Numbered from the stretch's first letter, positions 33,081 to 46,800 are shown. The stretch: 64,000 nucleotides of DNA from Xiphophorus maculatus (GCF_002775205.1 NC_036455.1:3634501-3698500); one strand, 5' to 3'. Notes: generated from the letters alone by a model not told the origin. Made by a program: numbers and translations.

Positions 33081-33456
33081 GGTAACACTTTATTTGAAGT
33101 GACTGACGTGACACTGTCATAAACATGACATAACACGTGCTATGAACATGAAGGAGTTTTATGAATGTTTATGCTGCCATGAAATTTCATTTGGTAAATA
33201 ATGACAATTTAAATGCAAAGTTGATACTTTCAATTTACTTTTTATGCCAGTTTTAACAGAACTTGGCATTAAAAGAGTCATTATTGACCAAATAATGCAC
33301 TTTTAATGGACTTCTAATGCAACTTTGCATTTAAAGTGTGATTATTTACCAAATGACACTTCATAAAGAGTCCTTCCTGTTCATGGCCGTTGTTATGTTT
33401 TGTTTATGACACTGTCATGTCAGTCTTATGCACACCCCTCCAGATAAAATGTTACC
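33081..33456. mobile_element. Fold-back MITE with a perfect 8-bp target duplication
   Basis: The element starts GGTAACACTTTATTTGAAG and ends ATAAAATGTTACC. The arms extend inward (GTGACACTGTCATAAACATG versus the complement of the end region GACACTGTCATG). It is flanked by AATGAAAC at 33073-33080 and again at 33457-33464. The perfect 8-bp duplication suggests hAT-type mobilisation, although the terminal bases are not the usual CAG. There is no coding capacity. The intact duplication and arms suggest a fairly recent insertion. Confidence 0.8.
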
Positions 33457-33464
33457 AATGAAAC

Positions 33465-35479
33465 TAAATATGCCACAAATCTCTTCTGCAGGACATTTGC
33501 CCTTTGAATGCAGGTTTTAATATGCTTTAGTTTAAATGTATGGCGGCTTTTGGAGAGGGAAACCAAACCAGTAATCATGCAAAAAGTAATCTAAACAAAG
33601 TTCTGATGTCTTCATTGGGTGCATGAAGGTAAAACAAAGCAAAGTTTTCAAGGACTTTAAAGACCAAAACAAGCAACTAATAAATCAAGCACGGTTCACA
33701 ATGAAACAGAAGATCCATGTTTTCAAAGTTTGAGCTCTTCAAGTTATCGCAGCAGTTTGGGATTTTCAACATTTCAATGAACTGTCACCACGTTTTTCAA
33801 CATAGCTTCACTATCACCTTAGTATTGCAAACTGGGACACGTTTTGATGCTCAATGAGGCCAAACAGATTTAAATTAGTCATGGAGTGAATTCACCAGTA
33901 GATCTGCTCCTGCCAAAGTCCCGGCCTTGAGTTAAAATTTGGGTCAGCTGCAGGAAACCAACAAGATTAACTGAACGCCACCAGCGCAGCCAAGAGGAGC
34001 GGTCGAATATCCAACCACAACAATGTCAGAAGTTCATGTCCTCTTCAAGTATTTGATCAAGGTGCGACTTCTACCCACAAATATTAGCGGTGCAGCACAG
34101 GATGGTGTGTTTTAGCATTGCAGTTTGCAGGCGTTTCAGAAGCAGGAAGCTACTCAAGATGTTTTTCTGCTGCAGCAATCATAGAACATAAAAGAAAACA
34201 GTAAAACATTCTATTAAACTTTATTATTTTTCTAAAAGGCTTTAGTTAAGTGAGGTGGAGCTTAAGCGCTTCCTGAAACAGACATCAGAACTTTGTCTTC
34301 TGACTCATCTCTGGCAGCCTCAGAGTCCCTGAGGACTTCTATCGAGATTAATTTCATGAACACGAGCAAAGCCGCCCTTCTCAAGTTCTCCAAAGACAGA
34401 GCCAACTACACCTGGAACGGGTTTAATCATCAGATGATATGGAGCTACAGCCTGTTCTGCTGTATACTTGAATGAATAACTCCACTTTGTTCCCATGTAT
34501 AAGTCATCCTACCCCTCTGTCCAGCCGCTGCCCCCTCTTCGGCTTGCATGACAGCTTGACACGATCGCCGCCCCACTCCTCCTGATGGACGTTGTGCCTT
34601 GACATCTTGGTTTCACTTGACCTGGCCTCTTGGTAACCGAAGTGTTCCTCTTGGCCTTATCAGACGCATCAGGCTTGGTGCCAGTGACACAGCCCGACTC
34701 TCTGTTAGCTCATCTTCTTTTCTTCATGCATGCATGCAGGCGGCAGCACCTGCCATGCCCGACCGCAGCCTGGCTGACGCGCTTGCCGTGCGGTTTGACC
34801 TCGGCAGGTGAGGTCGGCCGTGTTTTCAGTCACTGTTTGCACGGTGATCTTAAGTCATTGTTTGCAGACGAGAGGATGAAGAGCATGTGCGAGTTAGGGG
34901 CCTGCTTTGGAGCATAACTTGTAGGAGGTTTCTGTTTCAACTTGTTTTACGACCAGTCAGCTACGAGCTGACAACAAGATCGGAAACATGAAGTCTTAAC
35001 GTTTTATGCGTTGTGATAATATCTCAGTGAAAAATTAGAACCAGCATTATTTGCCAAGTTTGTGCACCAAAACAAGGAATTTGACTTCAGTTCAGCTTTG
35101 CTCTAAATTAAGATTTTTAAAACATAAATATGTGAAAAAAGGGAAAACAAAAAAAATGTTGAATCTAGGAAATATGCATATACACAATATTTTTTACAAG
35201 GTTAAATAAATAAACAAACAAATAAATAAGTGAGTACATTAAAAAAAAGCACTTTTGCTTGAAGTAAAATGGTTGCATGTTGTGCCAGAATTAAGAAGAT
35301 TTTTTTTTGTTTAACTGAAAGAAATCTTGCAGAATCCCTGAAGGGACTAAAAATAAAAGATATTTAGAAACCTACTTTTAATTTTCATTAATATTCAATA
35401 TAAATGTTGCAATAGTTAAGGGTGATGCAGTGCAGCCATATTACAACAATTGTTTTTCAGTTAGTTTAAAATGCACTTA
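33465..35479. other. Intergenic, no recognised feature
   Basis: No gene is supported. Bases 34500-34900 are richer in GC than the surroundings and contain open frames on the plus strand with no recognisable relative. The rest is ordinary AT-rich sequence. Confidence 0.4.
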
Positions 35480-36372
35480 AACCATCTTGGCCTTGTGCGA
35501 GAAGATAATTGCCATCCACCCTGAGAATCTAACAAATCAGTTCAGTAGCACCTATCTAACAACATGAATAGGCTGAACATTTTCAACATGTAACAAACCA
35601 TGCACCAATATGAAGAAATGATAGAGCAGATGAGAATCAAACTTATTGGCAAATATTGGTCTGGAAAAGGTTTTCTCTCTAAAGGTCACCTGGCTTTGAC
35701 CCAGCAGGACACTGAATACAACCCAGTTGACCTCCACTACACATCATCTTTTTTACATCGGCAGAGCTTAAAAGTATCACATATATGCCCCAAAACTTCT
35801 TGATTATCTCCAAGCTTACTGTAAAAAATATTCAACAGTGAAGCTTTTTAGAAGCGGTGCGTCAGATTATATCCATCAGAATCGAGTATTTTAGAAAAAG
35901 AACATTATATTGGCAGTGAAATGCAGTGATGGTAGCATTGTAGTCTCGGCTACGTTGCTGCTTCAGGACATGGAGGACTTGAGTGAATTTTGCTTCTGTC
36001 GAACTAATTTCCGGCCATCAGTTCAAATTCTGAAACTCAAGCAAATCAGTGAATAATAATCTCAAGCACACTAGCAAAACACTTCCGTATGGCTTTTCAG
36101 TGGCCTAGTCAAAGTTCAGACTTAAATCTAATGAAGAATCACTGACAAAACCTTAAACAGTGGTGCTGTAATGAAAAAAAGAAAAAAAAAGGTGGTTAAA
36201 AATTCCTGTAAAAAAAACAGTTATTGGGTCTGGGGATTAATTACTTTTTACGTTAACAAATTAAATGATGGATAAAAACTGCTTTTGTATTATCTTGGTG
36301 CAATATTAATATTTATTTTACAATCTGAAGCATTTTAAATGCAAAAATTGAATAAATCCGTAAGGGAGGAAA
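35480..36372 (+). mobile_element. Decayed Tc1 transposon, most of the element
   Basis: Landmarks of a fish Tc1 element occur in order on the plus strand. GCTGCTTCAGGACATGGA lies at about 35958. A CCGGCCATCAGTTC segment follows at about 36011. The TGGCCTAGTCAAAGTTCAGA segment at about 36101 encodes WPSQSSDLN, the conserved region before the last catalytic acidic residue. CAGTTATTGGGTCTGGGGAT at about 36221 marks the end of the transposase frame, and a 3' flank ends near 36372. Many interruptions make it non-functional and old. Confidence 0.7.
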
Positions 36373-39300
36373 TATGTTTCTACTGTACATGTTTATTTCA
36401 TGTTGGTTTTCAATGCGGTATTTTAACTTCTCACACTTATCCTGCACATATCTGCCACATGTGGTGCAGATGCTGAGCAGACTGATTGTTTTTGGCATAA
36501 GGGACATATGGAGTTATGACTTTAGGATCATTCGTCCGCAGTTGGGAGACAGCTGGCATTTAAACACTGCCTGTTGTCTGAACATTTTTGCTCAGTGTGG
36601 AAACAATCTGTTGATCCTTTTGAAGGTGACAGCAGATTATTACAGAGGCCGTAAATGATTATAGCATGGAAAAATGCGGTTCTCTATTCGGTTCTCTTCA
36701 GAGTCACAGCAGGGCTAACATTTTTGGGCACTGCTTCGGATCGGGAACCTGTCAGCGGGCTGCGCACACTAAAAACATTCAAACAAATCTATCAGAGGAC
36801 ACCTTTGGAGAACGCAGATGGCCGAGGAATGAGAGCGGATCGGGTAAGCCCCGCCCAGAGGACAACTGGCTGACCTGGAGTCAGTTTCTCAATGTTGCTG
36901 AAGGCAAAAAAAAGTTGTTTGAGATTAACAGTGTACACCCAGATATGAAGAAATCCCTCCGGCTGATAGGATCTGTTTCAGCTGTTTTACATTTGGCCCT
37001 TTGTCTTAGTTTCAGTCTGAGCAATAAAAGCCAAAGTGGTGAAGGAGGACGTGCGAATCTACTGATGTGCATCATGCATGAGGGACAGAGAGCTGCTTGC
37101 TATAACAGCAACTCCAGCATTCCTCTGTGATTTTATCCCCCCGCTTTCCAAGCTATGCACTTCAGTAATGCACTTCACAATCTGGATCCCCTCCCAGTCT
37201 TTGCTGTCCTTTATTCACACCATACTGACACAGGCATGCACACACATCCTCTCACATATCACGCCCGCTTTCTGTTTTCTCTTTTCTCTCAGCTCCCAAA
37301 GGAGTTTTCTATGCAGATTCAAGTCAAACATCTGGGTCAGCTTAGATCTAGCAGAACAAGACTTGCAGGATATTGTTGGCAGGATGTGATGTGTGAGCTG
37401 AAGCAGTTTACTCTGTGGGAATCCCCAACAAAAAGACACACACACACACACACACAGAGTGAAGAGCACGCTCACACAATAACACACAGTCACTGCTGAC
37501 ATCCTAACTGCTCGATCTCATATCCAGGTGCCACAACTCATTCCAGACACTTTAATGCACACGTATGAGGCGTAGCTTTTCCAAGCACAACCCGTTTCTC
37601 AAATGTTGGGGTGCTGTTTAAATCTCTGTGTTGCATCACATCTTCTTGTTGAGTGTTTTCTCAAGGGAAAGGGGAAAAAAAATATTCTCATGCAGCACTA
37701 AACAAAAGTCTTAAGCAATCTTTAGTTCCCTTGTATTTTGCTTCGAGCCATTTTCAGAGAAAAATGTTGTTTGAAAGACATAAAATAGAATTTTAGCAGC
37801 AAAAGAGTTATTTCCAAAACAATGTCCAATTATGTGCCATAAATGTTTATTATGTCCAATAAACTGCATAAACTATCATAGTAACAACTTTTCCGTTTAA
37901 GTTATGTTAAAGCTTTGCAGCTCATAGCTGGTATATTTATTTTTCTTAATAATTTGAGTAATATGTGAAAAGAAACAAGTAGGACACACATACCATGCAA
38001 GATGAAAACAGTGCTAACAAAATAAAAGAATAAAGAATTTTATAAACTTTCCTTCTAGGAAATTATTTATAAGCACTAGCTGGGAGACCTACCAGACTAG
38101 GACTCTGTCTAGATATTTAAAAGCTCTCTGTGACTTGCTGAATCTGCCTGTAAGTGACCACAATAATGCGTGGAAAGCTTCTTCAGTTTGTGTTAAAGAA
38201 AACTTTTGCATGAGAGGTGAAACGTCTTCAAGAAAAGTCCAGTTACCTTCTCACGTTGTTTCCTAATTGGCTGCGATTCCAGCGTCTTTCTCTGATGTAA
38301 AGATATAAACATCATCGACCCCATTTGTCCAAAAGGTGGGTCAGAAGCAAATATCTTATATTTTACATATTACACAGCTTCAGTGACTGGAAGCAGCTGA
38401 AAGTCTCACTTTATACATAATAAGTAATTAGGGTTACAGTAATCTAACATTAGAAATGTTACAGAGGAGAGAATTTTTAGATACAACAATTAGTTAAATT
38501 ACATTTTGTTTGGTCTAAAGAAATTTCTTCAAGATAATACATGTAAAGCTTGAAGGAAAGAAGGTACAGATACATGATCTGGTTTTTTTTTTGGCTTAGA
38601 TGGGAAGAATAAACATTTTGTTGAGGCAACTAATTTTTATATATATAAACATGTTGGAGCAAAGTCTGGAGAGAGTGACTTAGTTTAAATTAAAAGAAGT
38701 GATCTTTCCCCTTCAGTTACTTTCTGGGAAAGGACATAAAAAAACCCAATTGTTTTTGCCTCAGAAACTTTATGCTCACAAATAACACCCACGGCCACCA
38801 TAACAGTCACAATACTGACTCCACTCGTTATATTTGTCATAGCTGTGGTTTGATCTGTGTTGTGTAATCATTCCTTCAGCTTTAGGTTTTGAACTGAGTG
38901 ATAATTCTGGAGCAATAAGTGTTACCAGCAGAGAGAGTTGTTTTTTTGGTGGTTGAGGAGAAATCTGGATACTTGTTCCCATAAAAAAGGTCTTTGTCAC
39001 GCTCTGCGTTCCTTGGCAGCAAATCATTTTCCATCCAGGTTGATGGCTTTCAGTTTCACAGATGTGTTGCAGTGAAGGCTCTGCTGGTGTCAGAAAGGGG
39101 TTTATGGAATTAATTATCTGCTTTGAAAGCAATAAAAAGCAGATAATTATGATTCAGAGTTTTCTGTCTCTAAAATACAATGACATTTGACCTTTAAGGA
39201 CTTTTATCCCAAGCCATTAACCTGCTGTGGACAGCCTTTCAAACCACAGCCAAGGTCAGGAACAAGAACATTAGGAAAAAATGACCAGGAGCTCTTGATC

Positions 39301-39856
39301 ACTAAATACTACTTCTCTAATCTTATTTAAAAAAGAAGCGGTGGCGCTTTAGATCAGATACTATACATTTTTGAATTTCCAGTTTCATCATCTTAATGGG
39401 GCCAAAGCCCACCCTCAGCTCTTATTTTTTCACTTTTCTTAAGCTTTTAATACTATCCAGTCACATAATTTATCTGATAAGCTTCTTAACCAGTTGATTT
39501 TAGTCCTCATGGTGTGAAAGTCAGTGGATATTTTTCTTATTAGCTGAATGCTTCTACTGGTTCTCCTCAGTATTTGAAGAGGTGTTCTAAATAATAGCTT
39601 GCTGTTACAACAAAAAGCTCATTTTTTATTAATTTTTAATGCTTCATCTGAAAGTATTGCTTTGTTTATTATTTCTTGGTATGCTAATCTGTCTGGTTGA
39701 AGTGTCTGGTAAGATTTTGAAGAGTACTTATGTCCAGCTAATTGAGTTCTACAACAGGCAGATGGTGAGGAACCTCTGTTGCATTATGATTAGACTATCC
39801 TCAATTTAACAAAAAAAAATATAAAGTTCCCACAGTAAAGACCGAAAAGTCCATAT
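36373..39856. other. Intergenic, no gene supported
   Basis: Contents are a (CA)n microsatellite at 37435-37456 and several open frames without recognisable relatives. One is a plus-strand stretch at 36666-36845 followed by a donor-like GATCGG/GTAAGC, and another is a 118-codon minus-strand frame at 38776-39132. Neither shows enough to be called a gene. Confidence 0.4.
37435..37456 (+). repeat. (CA)n microsatellite
   Basis: About eleven CA units in a row. Confidence 0.95.
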
Positions 39857-40453
39857 TTAGGAGCTGCGTCCTTCGAATGCTGCGTTTACAAGCCGCTTAC
39901 GTCATAGCAATGCGACGAAGACTCCTTCTTCTTGAAATGTATTAGCGGTTGGAAGAACAAACAACAACGAAGAATCCCCCAAGCGCGGCCCATGAATGTT
40001 GTTTTTCCCTCCAGATTTGATGAACAGGTCTGGTGTATGTTCCGTGGAACAGCCTGTCCCAAGAAGCATTGCGGGCCAAACGTGAGATTTTGGTTTTTGT
40101 AATAATGGCGGATGAAGTAGGGGGAAAACCCCCCCCAACAAAACAAAAAACAACAGCTTTAAATATAAGTATATTAAAATCTGGCTGTACAAAAATAAAA
40201 ACGTTTTATTATTTACATTTTTAAGTAATCAAAATGGATCAATTTAATAATGTAACCAATAAAAGGGATTAAATAAGAGTTTAAAAAAAATATTCTGCCA
40301 TATTTCGAACTGAGCTTTATGGTTGCTAAGCAACAGGGTAAACGTCGAGGTCAGGGCGGGAATAAATCTGAAGATAGACCGTTCAATTTTACAACCTCTC
40401 ACCAGGAAGAAGGTACGACGGAGTTTTCGAAGGATAAAGCCCCAAAATTTGAA
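39857..40453. mobile_element. Possible non-autonomous DNA transposon (CCTTCGAA ends)
   Basis: The left part reads AGGAGCTGCGTCCTTCGAA, and the complement of the right part reads GGGGCTTTATCCTTCGAAAA, so the two ends are imperfect inverted copies about 600 bp apart. Ends of this kind are found on some fish DNA transposons of the Harbinger/ISL2EU type, but I cannot see target duplications and the match is loose. Confidence 0.35.
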
Positions 40454-40741
40454 CACACAAGCCGACAGCGTTGCCAACATTGTGTTTTGTTGATGCTGTT
40501 TGATAAAACTGGGGCTATTTTGTGTTTTTTCTAACATATTGCATGTGTGGTTTGAAGAGCAGAGCTGCTGCAAATCAATTTTGTATTGCGCAAAATAAAA
40601 GTTACTAACCATTTCTGTATCAAAATACATTTTTGTTGTTGATTTACCTTTTCTAAAATCAGAGAAAATAATAATACATTTAGAGAATCAGCATTTTTGG
40701 AAAAATCAGACACCACGTCATCCATGTTGGTTAAATGCAAC

Positions 40742-40747
40742 GTTTAA
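40742..40747 (-). terminator. Candidate poly(A) signal of the S100A1-like gene (ATTAAA)
   Basis: ATTAAA on the minus strand lies about 550 bases past the stop at 41300. Between them no further exon is expected, so 40.74-41.30 kb would be 3' UTR. Confidence 0.35.
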
Positions 40748-41299
40748 TATTTTGAAGCACTGGTTATTTCCATAAAAGATTAAAAAATAGGTGCAACATC
40801 ACCTATCTTTCAACTCTGAGTACATACAATGATATAATGATCTGAAACGTTATATATTCATATATATGTTCACAGATACTCCATTGTGCAAGAAAGGATC
40901 AAACATACATCTCCAGTCTGGTACCTTCTCATAACCTCCCCTACTGTAAAACTCGGATGAGTCTGAGCTGAAACGTGATGAAATAAACCCTGATGTGTAC
41001 ATTAAGTCTCTCGCTGCGGTGAGAGGAACTTGATCCGGATTAGTTGTGGTATGAATAACATTTGCATGGGGGAAAACAGCACTCCCACTGAATTCCTCAT
41101 GTTCTGTGAACCCCATAAACTGAGCGCCGGACATCTCCTCTCATATGGGTTTGTAGTATTTAGAAATTGCGTAAGACAAAAAGTGGAAAAAAAAGCCATC
41201 AGTTTTACAGGCCTTTCCCCCTCCTTCTCCTTCTCCTTTCCTTTGTCGTTGTTGTCCTCCTCCTCCTCCTGTTTTTACTCCGGCCTCTCTTGCACAGTT

Positions 41300-41846
41300 T
41301 CAATCTTTCTTCCCCGCCCCGTCTTTCCCCTTGTCTTCCGGTTTTGAATCCAGGAAGAAGTCGTTGCAGGCCACTGTGAGGGCGCCCATCAGGATGATGA
41401 ACTCTGTGAAGTCCACCTCGCCGTCGTTGTTGGCGTCGAGGTCGTTCATCACCTTCTCCACGGCTTCGTTGTCTTTGGAGTTCTGTTAGAGACAGACAGA
41501 GTTTATAACATTAACTTAAAAAAAAATTTTTTTATGTGTGTGTGCAGGATTACAAAACTGCACAGACTTGTCAAAACTTGCACATGAGAGTGTCAATGTG
41601 CATACCTCTACTTGTGTCACACATGTTTGCAAATGCGCTCTTATCTTTTTCTTCACAACCACATATTTATCCTGTGAGAAACTCCACACTTACCCCTAGG
41701 TAACTGCCCAGTTCCTCCGTTAGCAGCTCCTTCAGCTCGCCCCTGCTCAGGGTGTACTTATCGCCCTCCTTCCCCGAATATTTGTGGAAGGTTTTTATGA
41801 GCATCTGCATGGCACTCTCCAGGTTGGAACTGGGCTCCTTGGACAT
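41300..41846 (-). CDS. s100a1: S100A1-like EF-hand calcium sensor (two coding exons, 111 aa)
   Basis: S100 proteins are small dimeric calcium sensors that bind target proteins through a surface exposed on calcium binding. Exons on the minus strand: 41846-41694 (51 codons) and 41482-41300 (60 codons plus stop), phase 0, with the usual S100 intron between the two EF-hands. The first exon reads [20 protein letters not shown], the S100 pseudo-EF-hand. The second EF loop is canonical ([12 protein letters not shown], residues 67-78) and is followed by [11 protein letters not shown], very close to human S100A1 (AALTVACNNFF). The length is 111 against 94 in human S100A1; the extra is mainly a Lys/Asp/Gly-rich C-terminal tail of about 16 residues and a few N-terminal residues. 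S100Z is the next closest family member and is not fully excluded. A 5' non-coding exon lies at about 43739-43805. Confidence 0.9.
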
Positions 41847-43738
41847 GCTGGAAGGTGGGGGGTGAAGTAGAAATCATTAAACTCTTGGATTAAATGCCCG
41901 CTCCAGCCTCTGCTTACATGTGTGGCCACATGGCAATCAGAGGTGAAGCAACCTCAAAGATGAAATGACGGAGGGACAGGTAGACTGACGGATAGGAGGA
42001 GTGTGTGGTCACATTTTGGAATAAAGCTTCAGAGAAGCTTTACTTTTGCTGAACAATCTTACACACATTGTGTCCGGCATCTTGGAGCGTCTTGTGCTGG
42101 ACTCGTGGGGAGACTGTGCACACACAGACACAGATAAGTCACTGTCAATAATGTAAAGCTGGGACGTTTGAATCCAAGCAACTGATGCATGCCATTAGTC
42201 TGGTTATCTCTCTTGTAGATTGCTCTGGTAATGCATCTAACGCTAAAGTAAAACACGTCTCCGATGTGATACCTAACACTTACATAGAGAAACTAAGGAG
42301 CTGAGTAACCCGAGGTGCCTGTGCAGAGTCTACCAAGCCATTCCCATAGATGCAATCATTAAGGTGACCTAAAAAATATGGTTAAATTAGCTCTACATGG
42401 CAACTAAACTCTTAGCATCCGTGTGCAGAATGTTTTGATACATATTCTCAAGTATTTATGTCTCATAATATTGTTAAAAAAAATAGGCTATAACGTTACC
42501 AAAAGAGATAATTAAGCTCTTAAAATATTTGTGAATAATTTCAACCCTGCAACTTCAAACATCTCATTATTTATACGAATGTTTCTCAAGCATTTGTGAG
42601 TAACGTAGAGTAACGTAATAGAGTTACCAGAAGAGACAATTAAGATCTTGACATTTTTGTGCAGAATTTTGTCTACTGTCAACTGCATCATTTCTGATGC
42701 AACTTAGTTGCAAATATTTACATCATATAACCAACTTAACAGTTGCACAAACATACTTGTATGCAATCATAATTTCAGCGTGATGCCAACAAATATGTCA
42801 CTTTTAACGTTAATTTGGTCGAGTATGTCTATTCTGTTTTACACATCTTCCATAGAAATGCAGAAAATAGCCATTTAAAGGCCTATATGTACAGAAAGAG
42901 TAGTTCTCTCTATAGGCTGAAAGAACAAAATGACTGCCTTCTTTTCCTGCAGCCTTGGTTTGGAAGTTTCGATAATTTTTTATTGAAATATGTTGGCTGA
43001 AGTTGTTTTTTGCGCAGTAGCTAAAAGGGACCTACGAGAAACGAACAATAGTTCTTTAGCCAAGTTTTTGTGAAGTATGAAGTATCCAGGCTTTAACTTT
43101 ATTCTTTGTACCTTGAGTATAGCAAAAGTATTTCTCCTATGTCTATGTACATACAAACATATAATCTGTAAAATATATATTTTGTAATAAATACATGACA
43201 AAAGGCTAAAAAAAATAGGAGAAAATCAGCAGATTTTTTTCAAAATATTCAAACAATTATATTTTTTGAAATTAGGATTTTCTTATAATTATCTCTTGCA
43301 TTAAGCTGCTGTCAGTTACTGGTTATTAGGTCTGATTAAGCTGATGAAGGTTCAACACAAGGTTGGCTATCTGGAAAATCTATATGGTCAGCCGTCTCAC
43401 TGACACCATACAATAGATGCAGATACTATCTGTAACGCAACACCGGACCTTCTGACAATGGACATACACTTAATGATGAAGAAGTTTAAGCTGAGGGATG
43501 CAACCAGGTTGGTAATTTGCCATGGAAATGTTTTGGAGGACATTTTGAGGTATAAACTGGTATAACTTGTTTTATCTATCAGTTTGCTGTCATTCTCCTC
43601 TTGTCTGTTCTCCCACAAACCCCATCTGGACCTGTTCGGTTATCTACTTCAGCTGCATTGAATAGTTTGCAAGAAACCCTCTTATCAGCTGCAGAGGAGA
43701 AAGTCAAGAAAAGCAGAATGTCTCTGTGTCGGTCTTAC

Positions 43739-43805
43739 CTGAGTGCTGATGGAGGGCCTCCTTTGTCTTTAAAGAGCAGCAGGGGACAGAGCCAAAGCAG
43801 AGATG
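43739..43805 (-). other. s100a1: Candidate 5' non-coding exon of the S100A1-like gene
   Basis: A strong minus-strand donor (CTCAG/GTAAGA, last exon base 43739) lies about 25-30 bases plus a short exon downstream of a TATA-like box at 43830-43837. This is the typical S100 layout: a short untranslated first exon, then a long first intron. The coding exon acceptor CACCTTCCAG is at 41848. The exact start site is inferred. Confidence 0.55.
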
Positions 43806-43829
43806 GATGGGGAGAGAGTCTGCCAGTGG

Positions 43830-43837
43830 CTTAAATA
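43830..43837 (-). promoter_or_regulatory. TATA-like box (TATTTAAG) of the S100A1-like gene
   Basis: TATTTAAG on the minus strand, in GATATTTAAGCC, is positioned so that transcription would start near 43800-43805, just upstream of the predicted 5' exon. Confidence 0.5.
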
Positions 43838-43839
43838 TC

Positions 43840-46800
43840 ACCTGCTCCTCTCCTCCCTCCTCCTCCCGCTCCCCTAAACTTTATCTCCCCCTTTGGACCT
43901 GAAGGTGTCCTTCCTCCCTTCTCCCATTCCACTCAGTTAAAAAAGATGGCAGAATATCCCTTGAACAACCATTTATGTTATCTATTGGGATCTTCTGCGA
44001 TTAAACATCACAAAGTATGGCATAATTGTGGAGTGGAAAGACAAGAAACAAAGGTCTTTCAAAAATATTTTACATGTAAAATTCTGCAAAGTATTGCGTA
44101 CATTTTTTATTCACCTCTGTTTTACCTGATGCCCCTAATTCAAACTCAGGCAGAATTGGGAGAAAATCTCAACTGGACGGGTCATTCGGACCCTGCAGGG
44201 TTATAATAGTTTGGGAATTTTTTTGTTAAATCCCAAAAAGTCACATTTTATTGTGACTTTTTGTTTGCATAATTAAGTTAGTTTTGATTAGTTTTTAGAG
44301 CGTGTTAGCTATTTTCTATTAGTCATTATTAGTTAACTATTGTTAATTTTAGTTGCTTTTTTATTAGTTACATTAGAAGTTTTAGTTTTTCATACTTTGG
44401 TTAATTTTTAAAAGGTCAAAGTGTTGCATTATGCTGATTTGTACATCAATTGGGTAATAAAGACTCAACAAAATTTGTATTATTTGATAAAAGAAAATCA
44501 TTCCTGCCCAATACTTTCTCCATCTACAACAACTTTGAAGATATATATTTTTTTTATTAATATGAGTTACAACAACATTTATTTTCCCTTTGGAAACTGT
44601 AAAGCACTTCTGAATTTGAATCTGAAGAAAAGCATTTCCATGTTTTACCCTGGGAATTAAATATTCAGATTGATTTGCAGTGTTAGTTTGCTACACAGTA
44701 AATATGGAAATACATCAATATTTTGTATTTTATTCAACAATTTTTGGGGGCATTTTTTGAAAACAAAAAAGGTAAACTTTGTAGATTAATAGCTCTTGCT
44801 TTGACAGATTCTCCCACCAGGAGGCCCTACGGCCCTCTTGGCTGAATCTATTATTCATTTTCTTCTTGCAAGACTTTCATTTTAGGTGTGTTTCTTGTTT
44901 TACAACCTAACCTTGCTTCAAACCTCAACACAAAGTCATGTCTGACTTGTTAGTGTGATTCTTGGTCTTCATGTTCCTGTTTTTTCACCAATATTCCCAA
45001 ACAAACCGCTCAGGCCTTCACAAAGCAGCTGGATTCATAATGAGATTAAATAACATGCAGGCAGAGTCTATTTACTAATTAGATGACTTCAGAATGCAGT
45101 TGGTTGCACTGCATTTCAGAAAACGATAGAGTAAACAGAGCTGATTGTAGAGTTTGAAAACCAGGGAACTTTTATGTTTAACTTCTTGGGTTAGCTTTAC
45201 ATTGTGTTTGTCTATTAAATGAAATCTCACTAAAATATTGACGTTAGTGTTGGTAGCTGAAATGTGAATGAACACGCCACACATTGAAAATATGTTACGG
45301 TCACAGTTTTATTCTATTTTAGCCAGTATGTAGATTATAAGAAACAAAAAAAACCAACTAAACGATACAGCGTTACGTATGAAATAAGAGAACAGTAAAG
45401 CTCACTGGACGTGACAGTGGACTGATGTGAGTCCTTCTGCCAAAAACACACACACATACACACTCCTAGAAAATAAACAAGGTAAGGCCTGCACGGCATC
45501 CTGGGAAACATCCCACTATCCCAACCATTTTGACCCCAGTAGCCATAAAGTCACATTTGTATATTTATATACACTTGCTGTTCCAGTTTGGGGATTAATA
45601 ACTTTAATCTTCATCTGCTATATCTGAGAATGAATGAGATTTATTATGTGGCAATGCAAACACTCCCGGCTGCGCTCCAGTTCCAGTATGTTTCTATAAT
45701 CATTTAAAAGCTGAGTGGACTTTTGCTATGGGACACAAAAATAAAACTGCATTATAAATAGTTAAAAGGGTGATGGCTTCAAATGAAGAATATTGATTAT
45801 AAATCATCTCCCAGAAGATGTTGAGTCTAAGTGTGCTCACATTAGGCTGGAGTCCAGTGGTTGTGCAATTTGGTAAACCACCTTATGTACCTTAACCGAG
45901 CTGTCACAGGCCCTTATGAGGTGGTGCAGGACACGGATCAGTCCCAAAAAGTACCAACATGCATTAAAGAAAGGAAGACATTTCAATAAAGATGTTATAA
46001 TAAAACCACCAAAAAAGACCAGGAAGTTTGTTAGAGGCAGCAGGAAGCAACTGTGAGCGTAAAAGTTGCACCGAGTTAGTGTAAATGAGAGTATTTACAA
46101 TGGGAGTGCCTCAGTGAGGCAAGGTGATCACATGATCTGTGCTTATTTATCTTTCTCATTTTCACTTGGCACTTGAGTGAAGTGCTGCCTGCTCTGATAG
46201 GGAACAATGTATAATGTTTTAGTAGTGTGTGGAGGAGCAACAAGCTGCAGAAATACAACAATTTGACAGAATTTGGTACTTTGGCAAGTAATCGCTGCAG
46301 TGGTTAAATGATGAGTTAATAAATTTTAAAGTTAGATGTAAAGAAGAAAGAAAAACTTGAATAGCAGTGGAAATAATTGTGAAATGGCTTATAGGACAAA
46401 AGGTAATATGATACACTCAGTGTTGTTCCTTGATTTAAAGAGGCACAACCACCGGCAGGGATGATGCGCAACCCCTTATCCAGGATTACTTTCATGCAAT
46501 TGTTTGCGTCTTTGGGCGTGTCACTCGTGAAATCCCTAATCCAGTAATTTCCCAAGGCCTAATGCCCTCAGGATCCAGTTGCAGGTCAAACAGGGTGTTC
46601 AAAAGGTACAAGGGTGTGACCGACAAAACATAAGAACAAACAGCTGGAGTTCGAACCAACAACACAGTTTAGAAAATAAAGGTCAGGCTGTAGCATTGCT
46701 AAGTGTTTGAAGAAGCAGGTCACTATAAACCTGCTGCGGCTTCATGACAAGATATCTAAGATTTCCAATAAGATGAGTTTTTAGGCTCCTTGGTGGTTTG

